The position numbers and the translations under genes were made by a program. From Sulfurospirillum sp. UBA2217 (GTDB lineage: Bacteria > Campylobacterota > Campylobacteria > Campylobacterales > Sulfurospirillaceae), in assembly GCA_002328495.1 (NCBI GenBank), contig DCUJ01000001.1, positions 1-64,000 on the forward strand: a stretch of 64,000 nucleotides of DNA. Direction: 5' to 3'. The stretch's first letter is position 1. Each line of letters begins with the position of its first letter. Below, piece by piece: positions 8,437 through 17,327 of the stretch. The notes below the pieces were generated by a model. That model searched no databases, was not told the DNA's origin, and saw nothing but the letters and a program-made list of their open reading frames with translations.

Positions 8437-10265
8437 TGAGTTTTTTAAACTCTCGCTTTAAACAGGGCACACAATTACCAAGCTACACGCATTTAATGGC
8501 GTGGATTTTACCCGTGCTGTTTGGGCTTTTTGTCTTCTTGGAAGTGCTGTTAATCCACCATTTTGATGCGCATGTTATCAAGGATTCAAAGAATGATTTT
8601 GTGGAGTTTATTGCGACCACTCTTGGCATTGGTTTGCTTTTATTGGGGTTGCTTTCAGGTTTTATCTACTTGCTTTTACGCCAAACCGACAGGCAACTCC
8701 ACGCACAGCAAATGGTGATTTTGGAGAGTGAGCGAAGGGTGAAAGAGCTCGCAAAACAGAGCCGTACCATTTTTTGGGAAGTGGATAAAGAAGGAATATT
8801 TACCTATGTGAGTGATGAAGAAGAGTCGTTAACAGGATATGCTCTTCAAGATGTGATTGGAAAGATGCATTTTCACGATTTTTATAACAAAGACAAAGAC
8901 CAAGGGTATGAAGAGAGGGTTCGTCTCGTATTTGAAGAACACGCACCTGTGGTCAATCAAGAAGATAAACTGCTTGCGAAAGATGGTTCGGCGTTGTGGG
9001 TGCTCATTAATGCGATTCCCCTTTTGGATGCGGCAGGTGTTTTTTTGGGGTATCGGGGTATTTTAACCGATATTACGACGCGAAAACGAGCAGAAGAGGC
9101 ACAAAAAGAGGCAATGGGTCGTTTGCAAAAAATAGCCAGTCGTATTCCAGGAGTTATCTATCAGTACCGTCTTAATCCTGATGGCACTTCGTGCTTCCCT
9201 TTTGCCAGTGCTGCGATTTACTCTATTTATCGTGTGACCCCTGAACAAGTACGTTATGATGCACAAAAGGTTTTAAACGTGCTTCATCCTGATGACTATG
9301 AGGGTGTGATTGCTTCCATTATGTCATCGGCTCAAAATCTTACTCCATGGCGACACGAATACCGTGTGAAATTTGATGATGGTGAGGTGCGGTGGCTCTT
9401 TGGCAATGCCTTGCCTCAAAAAGAAGAAGATGGAGCTATCCTCTGGCATGGCTTCATTGATGACATTACCGAACGCAAAACCATGGAAAAAGAGCTTTTA
9501 AGTCTCAATGAAATGCTTGATAAACGGGTCGATACAGAGATAAAAGCACGCCTTAAAGTGGAAAAAGAGCAAGAGATACAGCGACAATTTTTAGTGCAAA
9601 AATCCAAACTCTCTTCGATGGGAGAGATGATGGGTGCCATCGCACATCAATGGAGACAGCCACTTAATGTGCTGAGTCTCAACATTCAAAGCTTGGAAGA
9701 TGATTTTGCTGAGGGGCTTATCACAAAGTCTTTTATCAAAACCTTTATCAATAAAAATCGTGAAACGATTCTTTTTATGAGTAAAACTATCGATGATTTT
9801 AGAAATTTTTTCAAAATAGATAAGGCCAAACAGCACTTTAGTGTTAAAGAGGCACTCATGCAAACGCTCTCCCTTCACAGTGCTCAGTTTAAAAATTACC
9901 ATATTGGTGTGGAAATTGAGGGAGAAGATGTAGAAATCGAAGGTTTTAAAGGGGAATTTCAACAAGTTTTACTCAATATCTTAAGCAATGCAAAAGATGC
10001 CATTGTGGGAAAAAGTATCGATGAGGGTCACATTGCTATCACACTATACCCAACACACATGGTCATTGAAGACAATGCAGGTGGCATCGAAGAGACGATT
10101 TTAGAGCGTATTTTTGAGCCTTACTTTACCACCAAAGGACAAGGAGATGGCACGGGTATTGGGTTGTATATGTCAAAGATGATTATCGAAAAGAATATGG
10201 GCGGGAGCTTGAGTGTTCAAAATGGTACAAAGGGTGCTCGATTTACCATTGTCTATTCGCGTTAA
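8436..10265 (+). CDS. Membrane PAS-PAS histidine kinase
   Basis: This 609-residue protein starts with GTG overlapping the previous TAG (TAGTG). It has two membrane helices (20-41 and 60-81) with almost no periplasmic loop. PAS domains follow at ~105-220 and ~235-350. A coiled coil leads to HisKA with His404 in AIAHQWRQPLN, a subtype common in this phylum, and an HATPase with ILSNAKDA, DNAGGI and GTGIGLYM. With little outside the membrane, it likely senses an internal or membrane-borne cue. Its stop shares TTAA with the convergent response regulator, its most likely partner apart from the 7150 gene. Confidence 0.88.
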   Translation: MSFLNSRFKQGTQLPSYTHLMAWILPVLFGLFVFLEVLLIHHFDAHVIKDSKNDFVEFIATTLGIGLLLLGLLSGFIYLLLRQTDRQLHAQQMVILESERRVKELAKQSRTIFWEVDKEGIFTYVSDEEESLTGYALQDVIGKMHFHDFYNKDKDQGYEERVRLVFEEHAPVVNQEDKLLAKDGSALWVLINAIPLLDAAGVFLGYRGILTDITTRKRAEEAQKEAMGRLQKIASRIPGVIYQYRLNPDGTSCFPFASAAIYSIYRVTPEQVRYDAQKVLNVLHPDDYEGVIASIMSSAQNLTPWRHEYRVKFDDGEVRWLFGNALPQKEEDGAILWHGFIDDITERKTMEKELLSLNEMLDKRVDTEIKARLKVEKEQEIQRQFLVQKSKLSSMGEMMGAIAHQWRQPLNVLSLNIQSLEDDFAEGLITKSFIKTFINKNRETILFMSKTIDDFRNFFKIDKAKQHFSVKEALMQTLSLHSAQFKNYHIGVEIEGEDVEIEGFKGEFQQVLLNILSNAKDAIVGKSIDEGHIAITLYPTHMVIEDNAGGIEETILERIFEPYFTTKGQGDGTGIGLYMSKMIIEKNMGGSLSVQNGTKGARFTIVYSR

Positions 10266-11557
10266 GGAATTTCCAAGTCATCCCCGAGTGAACTCTTAGG
10301 CTCATTGAGTTCAGCACTTACATGTAAACATGCCGCGGTAATAGTCTGCTTAAAAGTGTCGATGCTAACATCACGTTTCATCCCCATCAGTGCCGTGTAC
10401 CACTCAAAGAGCTCCTCTGAGAGGCTTTGAAGTGCTAGGGCAACGCGTGGGTGTTGTTCGGTGCTAATGGGCGTGTGTATCAAGAGCTTTGAAAGATTTT
10501 TGAGCGCTTCACCTGCTGCTTCAAAATCGCTTAGTTTGTGAAGCATTGTGCCATAGGCACTGTAAATTTCAGCCAGTTTCGCACGCAGGGCATCGTTAGG
10601 TTTTCGCCCATAATCAAACGCAAAGGTGAGCACAAATTCATTCAATTCGCGTATCTCTTCGAGGGATTGAAGTACCTCTTTGCTTAGGCTTTGTAGCAAA
10701 GTATCTCCATGAAAAGAAGGGTTTGAGGGTTGGGTACGTTTTGTGGAAGTGGGTAAAGCGTGGGCACCCAGCCGTAATTTTTGGTATTCCATAAGGGTGA
10801 TATCGACGAAAATATATGCTTGCACCAAGCACAAATCAAGCCCCACGAACAAGGCATTTGGATAGAGCCAGTAGATGCGATTTAAGCCACTGGTGGTGGG
10901 AATTTTTAGTTTTTGTTTTTTGTCTTTTAGGATGTTAAAGCGACTCACAAATTGTGTTTCTTGCTGGATGCTCTCGATGCTTAGGTGTTCAAAGGTACGT
11001 TGGGCTTGGGTATTGAGAAAGATGAGGGCATTGTCTTTGTAAAAAAGGGCAGGGAAAGGTAAGAGATTGGCAAGATTTTGGATGGACTCTTCAGAGGCAT
11101 GATTGATTTCGTGTAGTTTTTTAAGGGCTTCGAGTTCTTTGGATTTGGCTTGATAGGCGAGTAAACTAACACTTTTTTGGAGCGTTTGAAACAGTTTAGT
11201 GCGATCAATGGGTTTAAATAAAAACGCATCAATGCCACGCTCAATCGCTTCTAAAAAGTAGCGCTCTTCATTAAAAGCGGTGGTAATAACCACGGGGGTA
11301 TTGGGTGCGTGTGTTTTGATAGCATGCGCCATCTCTAAGCCATTTTTTTTAGGCATTTGAATGTCAGTGATGACGATGTCTGGGTGATACTGTTCAAACA
11401 AAGAAAGTCCCATAGCCCCATCATCGGCAACGTAAACTTCTTTAAAAATGCGCCTTAAGACCGTTGCCATTACTTCTTGGGTTTGGGCATCATCCTCTGC
11501 ATATAAAACAGTATAAGTACCACACATGGCTTGTAATTCCAAAAGTTCTTCATTCAT
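10262..11557 (-). CDS. Response regulator with PAS-like middle domain
   Basis: This 431-residue protein has an N-terminal receiver (12-130) with the acidic pair EDD, phospho-acceptor Asp65 (ITDIQMPKKNG) and Lys in LFKPID. A PAS-like segment follows (~165-275; LPFPALFYKDNALIFLNTQA), then a C-terminal helical region with no DNA-binding or enzymatic motif. Such regulators often accompany AHQWRQPL kinases in this phylum. The start has GGAG 9 bases upstream. It faces the kinase at 8436-10265, sharing the TTAA that provides both stops. Confidence 0.82.
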   Translation of the reverse strand: MNEELLELQAMCGTYTVLYAEDDAQTQEVMATVLRRIFKEVYVADDGAMGLSLFEQYHPDIVITDIQMPKKNGLEMAHAIKTHAPNTPVVITTAFNEERYFLEAIERGIDAFLFKPIDRTKLFQTLQKSVSLLAYQAKSKELEALKKLHEINHASEESIQNLANLLPFPALFYKDNALIFLNTQAQRTFEHLSIESIQQETQFVSRFNILKDKKQKLKIPTTSGLNRIYWLYPNALFVGLDLCLVQAYIFVDITLMEYQKLRLGAHALPTSTKRTQPSNPSFHGDTLLQSLSKEVLQSLEEIRELNEFVLTFAFDYGRKPNDALRAKLAEIYSAYGTMLHKLSDFEAAGEALKNLSKLLIHTPISTEQHPRVALALQSLSEELFEWYTALMGMKRDVSIDTFKQTITAACLHVSAELNEPKSSLGDDLEIP

Positions 11558-11579
11558 GTGAATACTCCACTAAAAAAAT

Positions 11580-11683
11580 GAACCATAATCTTAGCAAAAA
11601 ATAGGTAAAACGTTCACATTTCCTATACTTCAAAAATCTATTCAAGGCGATTAAAGTTACATTTTAGTGTTAAAATAATAAAA
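11580..11683. promoter_or_regulatory. Divergent promoter region, extended -10 on each strand
   Basis: On the plus strand, TG-n-TAAAAT (TG 11668-11669, hexamer 11671-11676) predicts a start near 11683, 37 bases before the PhnD-like gene. On the minus strand, TG-n-TAAGAT (hexamer 11593-11588) predicts a start near 11581 for the response regulator. Neither has a good -35; both sit in AT-rich DNA with T runs, as is usual for the housekeeping sigma factor of this phylum. Confidence 0.55.
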
Positions 11684-11719
11684 TATAAACATAAAATTTA
11701 ACATAAGAGATTCCCCTCA

Positions 11720-12562
11720 ATGATGAAATCTTCGCATCTGCTTTTTTTTCTGTTTATGACGGTTTTTATACACGCAACAGAGCCTCAAAAAGTAGTTTTT
11801 GCTCCCTTGCCCGCACTTGGACAAGAGAGTATTTTTAAAACCTTTGCTCCAATGGTGCATTATCTTGAAAAAACTTTACATGTAAGCATTCACTTTCATT
11901 TTACCGATTCGTATGAGGCGTTATTGGAAGATATTAAAAGCGGTGTGGTGGATATCGCGTATCTAGGTCCTTTGCCTTATGTGAAGCTCAAAGAGTCTTT
12001 TTCATTTGCGCAGCCTTTGGTGTTTTTCAATGAAGCCGATGGAAAGCCACATTATCGTTGTGTTTTGGTGGCTTGGGGAGACGCATTTGAGCCTCTTTCA
12101 AGGCTCAATCCGTATCACTCCTTCGCACTCACCGATCCTCTTTCGACCTGTGGGTATCTTGCAGTTTCAGGTGTGTTACGTGATGCAGGATACGCGTTGG
12201 AGGAGCAACCGTTTTCTTATCTTGGGAAGCACGATGCCGTTGCACTCTCTGTGGTAAAAGGTCGCTTTGATTATGGCGGTGTTAAAGAGGACGTGGCGAG
12301 AACTTACGCGCATTTAGGTTTGAGTGTTGTGGCGCAAACGGAGTTTATTCCCTCCTTCGCATTGGTCGCGAACACCCAAAAACTTTCATCCACCCTTCAA
12401 AAAGAGATGACCGAAGCTTTGCTAAACGCTCCACCATCAGAGTTTCACACATGGGGTAAAGAGATTCGTGCAGGGGTGAGTGTGGCACACGATGACGCGT
12501 ATACGCCTGTGCGTATTATGCGTCTTGAAAACATCGTCTCCTCACAAGGAGCCATTCGATGA
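11720..12562 (+). CDS. PhnD-like periplasmic binding protein (sensor type)
   Basis: A 280-residue protein with a cleavable signal peptide (hydrophobic core LLFFLFMTVFIHA). The family pattern is clear: VVFAPLPALG strand, then YEALLEDIKSGVVDIAYLGPLPYV, as in phosphate/phosphonate-binding PhnD proteins. There is no transporter permease or ATPase nearby. Instead its end overlaps a hybrid kinase by ATGA, so it most likely presents a ligand to that kinase, as AioX does for AioS. The ligand cannot be deduced. A second ATG three bases downstream is equally possible. Confidence 0.85.
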   Translation: MMKSSHLLFFLFMTVFIHATEPQKVVFAPLPALGQESIFKTFAPMVHYLEKTLHVSIHFHFTDSYEALLEDIKSGVVDIAYLGPLPYVKLKESFSFAQPLVFFNEADGKPHYRCVLVAWGDAFEPLSRLNPYHSFALTDPLSTCGYLAVSGVLRDAGYALEEQPFSYLGKHDAVALSVVKGRFDYGGVKEDVARTYAHLGLSVVAQTEFIPSFALVANTQKLSSTLQKEMTEALLNAPPSEFHTWGKEIRAGVSVAHDDAYTPVRIMRLENIVSSQGAIR

Positions 12563-15500
12563 AATTAGCACGTTCAAAAACGACATTAGTGATGTATGTG
12601 CTGTGGATGATAGTGTTAAGCATCGGTGCTATTGTGTGGTTCAATGCCAACCGTTTGAGTAAAGAGCGCATGGCACTTGTTAAGCATCAAGAAAACTTTC
12701 ATATCGCCTACCATGCCGCGACCATTTCGTATGAGCTTGCCAACAAAGAGGCGTTTGATTTGGTTATCAATACACATCGTACTTTAGAGCTTTTGTATGA
12801 AGCCGTTACCACTACAGGAAGAGCACAAGATATTGCAAGAGGGCGATTGTACCGTGAGCTCTCTCCTTTGTATGAGAGTATGAGTGAGAAACATTTACGG
12901 CAGTTGCACTTTCATCTGCCCGATGGCAAAAGTTTTTTGCGTTTTCACAAGCCCGATCGTTATGGGGATGATCTTTTTGATGCACGCCCTTCTGTAAAGC
13001 GTGCCAATGAAGAGCGCAAAGCGGTGCACGGATTTGAGGCGGGTAGAGTCATCTCAGGGCATCGTTATGTCTATCCGCTGAGCCATCGAGGTATTTTTTT
13101 AGGAACGGTGGAGACTAGCGTTCCTGTTAAAGCCATTTTAAACACGCTCTATACGATTAATCCCGCCAAAGAGTATGCCTATGTTATCAATCAAACTCTT
13201 ACGGGCGCCTTGTTATTTGAAGAGCAAAAGCATCTTTATACACGTTCGTCTATCAGTAAAGACTTTGTTGTAGAGGATGCCAACAATGAACTTCAAGACT
13301 CCCCCAAGCCGCTCTCGAACGAGGCAAAAGCCATCAATGCCCTTTTATATGACAATCCTTCTTTGCAAAAAGCTTTAGAGAAAGCAGAGCCTTTTGCCAT
13401 GTTTGTTGCCCTTGGAAGTGAGACTTATTGCGTGAGTGTGGAGCCTATGCAAGGTTTTGGGCGAGGGGCGGAGGGGTATTTGATTGCTTATGAAAAAGAT
13501 GCCACCCCGCAACAGTTAAACTACGATTTTACAGTTGTGGTGGGTATGTATGCCGTGTTTGCGTTTATCATCGTAGTCCTTTTGTGGCTGGCTTTCAAGC
13601 GAGCTCAGGAGAATCACGAACAAAAAGAGGAGCTACGCACGATCAGTGATACCTTGGCTGAGGGTGTGTATGTCATCGATGCGCGTGGCATTATCAGGGA
13701 GTTAAACTCAACTGCGTGCGATATATTGGGCTATTCGAAAGAAGAAATGATGGGGAAAGAGGCGCATGGTCTGTTTCATACCCACGCACTCAATCAATTT
13801 GTTTCTATGAGTAAATGTCCGATTTATGAGGCATTGGTGAAGCAAAAAGCCTATTACAGCGAAGAAGAATTCTTTACATGTAAGGATGGTACCGTCATTC
13901 CCGTCATCGTCAAAGCGCGTCCTTTGGTAAGAGAGGGGAGAGAGACGCTTTTGGTGACCGCATTTTACAACAATGCTGAAGCCTATAAACATCAAGGAAC
14001 CATGAAACTGTTGCAACAAGCTTTGGAAGCCAGTATGAACGCGGTGGTGATTACCAACAAAGAAGCCGTCATTGAGTGGGCAAATCCCGCGTTTGAAACC
14101 CTTACGGGCTATTCAGTGGGCGAAGCGTTGGGGCGAAGACCTAAAGAGTTGATTGGTTCAGGGCTGCAAGACGATAGTTTTTATGCGGTGATGTGGCAAA
14201 CCATACTTTTGGGTAAACCATGGCATGGGGAGCTTGTGAATCGAAGAAAAGATGGCTCATTGTATGATGAAGAATTGAGCATCACACCCGTAGAGGGACG
14301 ATCGGGAGAGATAGAGCATTTTGTTGCCATTAAACAAGATGTGAGTGCACGTAAATTAGCCTATGAAGAGCTCAAAATTGCCAAGATGCAAGCTGAGGTA
14401 GCGATGGAGGCAAAAACACAGTTTTTAGCCAACATGAGTCATGAAATTAGAACCCCGCTTAATGCCATTATCGGGTTTAGTGATATGATGAAAGACACCG
14501 CTTTAAATGAGAAGCAAAACCTTGTTCTTTCCAAAATTTGCAATGCTTCGGAAATTTTACTGCGTATTTTGAATGATATTTTGGATTATTCGAAGATTGA
14601 GGCGGGAAAACTAGATCTTGAAATCAAGGAAGTCTCCTTGCGTGAGACCTTTGTGCAACTAGAAGAGATGTTTAGCCAAAGTGCTGCTCAAAAAGGGTTG
14701 AGTTTACATGTAAGCGTGGATGAGAGGGTTCCTGAGTATGTGTATGCGGATGGCTTGAGGATCATGCAAATTTTACTCAACCTTATAAGCAATGCCTTAA
14801 AATTTACCCATGAAGGCAGCGTGGGTGTGAATGTTTCGCTGGTGAAAAAAGAAAAAGCACACGTAAATTTACGCTTTAGTGTTAAAGATACAGGTATCGG
14901 GGTGAGTACAATGAAGCTGAAAGCCCTTTTTCAGCCCTTTATGCAAGCCGATATTTCAACCACGCGTAAATACGGAGGCTCAGGTTTAGGCTTAAGCATC
15001 GTCGCGCGACTGGTTGAAGCCATGGACTCACATATCGAGGTGCACAGTGTTGAGGGCGAGGGTTCTAGCTTTGCTTTTATCCTGCGTCTGCCCATCGCTA
15101 AATCCTCTTCCAAAACGGCAAATAAGAAGCAAAGTAGCGAGCTAGAGGTTCCAAATTTACGGGGAAATACCATTTTGGTCGTGGAGGACAATCCTATCAA
15201 TCAAGAGGTTGTCAAAGCCATCATCGAGCGTACAGGTGCGCGTGTGGTGCTTGCTAACAATGGCAAAGAGGGTGTGGATGCTTTTATGGCAAACCCTAAA
15301 GGTTTTGCGTGTATCTTGATGGATATTCAAATGCCGGTGATGACAGGCTATGAGGCGGCAGCCAAGATTCGTAAAGTGGACAGCACGATTGCGATTATTG
15401 CACTTACGGCTGCTGCCACGATTGAAGATAAGGCAAAAGTGTTGGAAGCGGGCATGAGTGAGCATCTCTCAAAACCGATTCATATCCAAACGTTATACAC

Positions 15501-16473
15501 ATTTCTCTCCCAATCTGTAACGCCTTGTGTGCCTTCTGCTTTGATACATCCTGCTTTGGTCTCAACAGACACGTTGCCTGTCATCTTAATTGTAGATGAC
15601 AATGCTTCTAATATTCATGCCCTCTCGACCATCTTAAAAGCAGACTATCACATTAAAATTGCCAAAGATGGTTCTAGTGCACTTAAATTGGTTAAAGAGT
15701 TTAAAGAGATAGATCTTATCTTGCTGGATGTGGTGATGCCCCAAATGGATGGGTATGAGGTGTGTAAAGCACTGAAAGAGAGTAGTTTGACGCACAAAAT
15801 CCCTGTCGTGTTTGTCACCTCCAAAGACACACCTGAGGATGAGGCGTATGGCTTTAGTTTAGGGGCAGCGGATTACATCGTCAAACCCTTTAACCCAGCA
15901 ACCGTTCGGGTACGCGTTAAACACCAAATTGAGCTTAAAGCACAAAACGATGCACTGGAAAAACTCTCGATGAACGATAGTCTGACCAAGATACGTAACC
16001 GAGGCTATTTTGATGACTATTACGATGCAACCTTTAAAGAAGTTGAGCGTGATGGTGGTGTATTGTGTGTCATCATGATCGACATCGATTACTTTAAACT
16101 TTACAACGACCACTACGGGCATGGTGAAGGCGATGTCTGTTTAGTGCGTGTTGCCAATGCTCTTAAAAATACGCTCCAACGCCCAAGCGATAGGGTGGCA
16201 CGTTATGGGGGTGAAGAGTTTGTCGTGGTACTTAAAAACATCGGTTTTGAGGGTGCTTTAAGTGTCGCAGAGACGTTACGTCAAAGCGTTGAAGCCTTGA
16301 ATATTCGCCATGAATACTCTAGCGTTGCTCCCTATGTGAGCATCTCTCTTGGGCTTGCTTTCAAAAAACTAGACTCACCGCTCTCGTCAAAAGAGCTTCT
16401 CAAACGCGCCGATGATGCGTTGTATGAAGCCAAAGCCAAAGGGCGTAATTGTGTTGTTTCGTATGAAGTTTAA
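12559..16473 (+). CDS. Hybrid histidine kinase with two receivers and a GGDEF domain
   Basis: This is a 1304-residue membrane protein. TM1 is at ~9-29. A periplasmic sensor spans ~35-320 with HFHLPDGKSFLRFHKPDRYG, typical of dCache-type double sensors. TM2 is at ~325-346. PAS domains lie at ~360-475 and ~485-600. HisKA carries His628 (NMSHEIRTPLNA), then an HATPase (LISNALKFT, DTGIGV, GSGLGLSI). REC1 has MDIQMPVMTG and REC2 has LLDVVMPQMDG. The C-terminal cyclase has RYGGEEF. It probably couples periplasmic ligand sensing directly to c-di-GMP synthesis. It overlaps the PhnD-like gene by ATGA. Confidence 0.93.
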   Translation: MKLARSKTTLVMYVLWMIVLSIGAIVWFNANRLSKERMALVKHQENFHIAYHAATISYELANKEAFDLVINTHRTLELLYEAVTTTGRAQDIARGRLYRELSPLYESMSEKHLRQLHFHLPDGKSFLRFHKPDRYGDDLFDARPSVKRANEERKAVHGFEAGRVISGHRYVYPLSHRGIFLGTVETSVPVKAILNTLYTINPAKEYAYVINQTLTGALLFEEQKHLYTRSSISKDFVVEDANNELQDSPKPLSNEAKAINALLYDNPSLQKALEKAEPFAMFVALGSETYCVSVEPMQGFGRGAEGYLIAYEKDATPQQLNYDFTVVVGMYAVFAFIIVVLLWLAFKRAQENHEQKEELRTISDTLAEGVYVIDARGIIRELNSTACDILGYSKEEMMGKEAHGLFHTHALNQFVSMSKCPIYEALVKQKAYYSEEEFFTCKDGTVIPVIVKARPLVREGRETLLVTAFYNNAEAYKHQGTMKLLQQALEASMNAVVITNKEAVIEWANPAFETLTGYSVGEALGRRPKELIGSGLQDDSFYAVMWQTILLGKPWHGELVNRRKDGSLYDEELSITPVEGRSGEIEHFVAIKQDVSARKLAYEELKIAKMQAEVAMEAKTQFLANMSHEIRTPLNAIIGFSDMMKDTALNEKQNLVLSKICNASEILLRILNDILDYSKIEAGKLDLEIKEVSLRETFVQLEEMFSQSAAQKGLSLHVSVDERVPEYVYADGLRIMQILLNLISNALKFTHEGSVGVNVSLVKKEKAHVNLRFSVKDTGIGVSTMKLKALFQPFMQADISTTRKYGGSGLGLSIVARLVEAMDSHIEVHSVEGEGSSFAFILRLPIAKSSSKTANKKQSSELEVPNLRGNTILVVEDNPINQEVVKAIIERTGARVVLANNGKEGVDAFMANPKGFACILMDIQMPVMTGYEAAAKIRKVDSTIAIIALTAAATIEDKAKVLEAGMSEHLSKPIHIQTLYTFLSQSVTPCVPSALIHPALVSTDTLPVILIVDDNASNIHALSTILKADYHIKIAKDGSSALKLVKEFKEIDLILLDVVMPQMDGYEVCKALKESSLTHKIPVVFVTSKDTPEDEAYGFSLGAADYIVKPFNPATVRVRVKHQIELKAQNDALEKLSMNDSLTKIRNRGYFDDYYDATFKEVERDGGVLCVIMIDIDYFKLYNDHYGHGEGDVCLVRVANALKNTLQRPSDRVARYGGEEFVVVLKNIGFEGALSVAETLRQSVEALNIRHEYSSVAPYVSISLGLAFKKLDSPLSSKELLKRADDALYEAKAKGRNCVVSYEV

Positions 16474-16476
16474 GGG

Positions 16477-16486
16477 TTACATGTAA
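16477..16486. repeat. TTACATGTAA palindrome, intergenic copy
   Basis: An exact 10-base palindrome between the GGDEF hybrid kinase and the second PhnD-like gene. Its last bases run into the AAGGA ribosome-binding site at 16485-16489, so in the mRNA it could sequester that site. Confidence 0.9.
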
Positions 16487-16499
16487 GGAAAATACCGTG

Positions 16500-17327
16500 A
16501 TGAAATGGGTACAGACGATTTTATTTTTTAGTCTTTTATGCGTTTTGGCTCATGCCCAAACGCCGATTCGAGTGGGTATTGCGCCGCACTCTTCCCCTCG
16601 AATACTGTTTGAATCCCATCTTCATGTCAAATTGTTTTTAGAGGGCTATTTTCACAGAGATGTTGAATTAGTAACGGCAAAAAGTTTTTATGAATTTTCG
16701 AAATTAGTCCATGAGGGTAAGACCTACGATATGGTGATTACTTCGTCGCATCTAGCGCTTTTAGCACACAATCTTGCCTCTTATTATCCTTTTATGAGCT
16801 ACACACAAGGGATAGAAATCGTTATGTTAGCGCGCACAAAAGAGGTTTTAAAAACCTCGAAGCGACCTTTGCGTGTCTATGCCCAAGGAAAAATCTCTTT
16901 AGCAACGCTCTTGGCAGAAGAATGGATGGCAACGCAAGGATTGGAAAAAGAAGAGATACAGTACCATTATGACATCAGTGCCTCCGACACCTTGGCACTT
17001 TTATTGACGAGTGCACAAGCAGATATGGTCATTATGTCTTTGCCAAATTATCTGAAACTTTCCGATAATTTGAAGCAAACCATGGAGCTTGTGTATCAAA
17101 GTGCTTCTTTTCCTTACAATCGTACTTATGCCGCCAAAGAGGGCAATGGAATTAGCCTTGGGGAATGGGAAGATGCGTTGAAGGCATTTAGCCTGAGCAC
17201 ACAAGGCAAAGAGCATTTGGACGTGGTTGAATTAGGGCATTTTAAAATGCTTTCGTTAGAGGATTTACAGGGCTTAGCTCCCATCGCAGAAAAATCACTT
17301 CAACGTCTTCTTGGAACGCATCCATGA
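16500..17327 (+). CDS. Second PhnD-like periplasmic binding protein
   Basis: A 275-residue protein with a signal peptide (LFFSLLCVLAHAQ) and the binding-protein pattern IRVGIAPHSSPR, then LVHEGKTYDMVITSSHLALL. It belongs to the same broad family as the protein at 11720, though the two sequences differ widely. The ATG at 16500 is preferred because AAGGA sits 10 bases upstream; a GTG at 16497 is the alternative. It overlaps the next hybrid kinase by ATGA, repeating the binding-protein/kinase pairing of the first half of the operon. Confidence 0.83.
   Translation: MKWVQTILFFSLLCVLAHAQTPIRVGIAPHSSPRILFESHLHVKLFLEGYFHRDVELVTAKSFYEFSKLVHEGKTYDMVITSSHLALLAHNLASYYPFMSYTQGIEIVMLARTKEVLKTSKRPLRVYAQGKISLATLLAEEWMATQGLEKEEIQYHYDISASDTLALLLTSAQADMVIMSLPNYLKLSDNLKQTMELVYQSASFPYNRTYAAKEGNGISLGEWEDALKAFSLSTQGKEHLDVVELGHFKMLSLEDLQGLAPIAEKSLQRLLGTHP

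Noticed and set aside
9591..9965. Antisense frame (124 codons) opposite the PAS-PAS kinase
   Set aside because: No start signal, composition typical of a reverse-strand shadow, and it lies wholly over the conserved kinase core.
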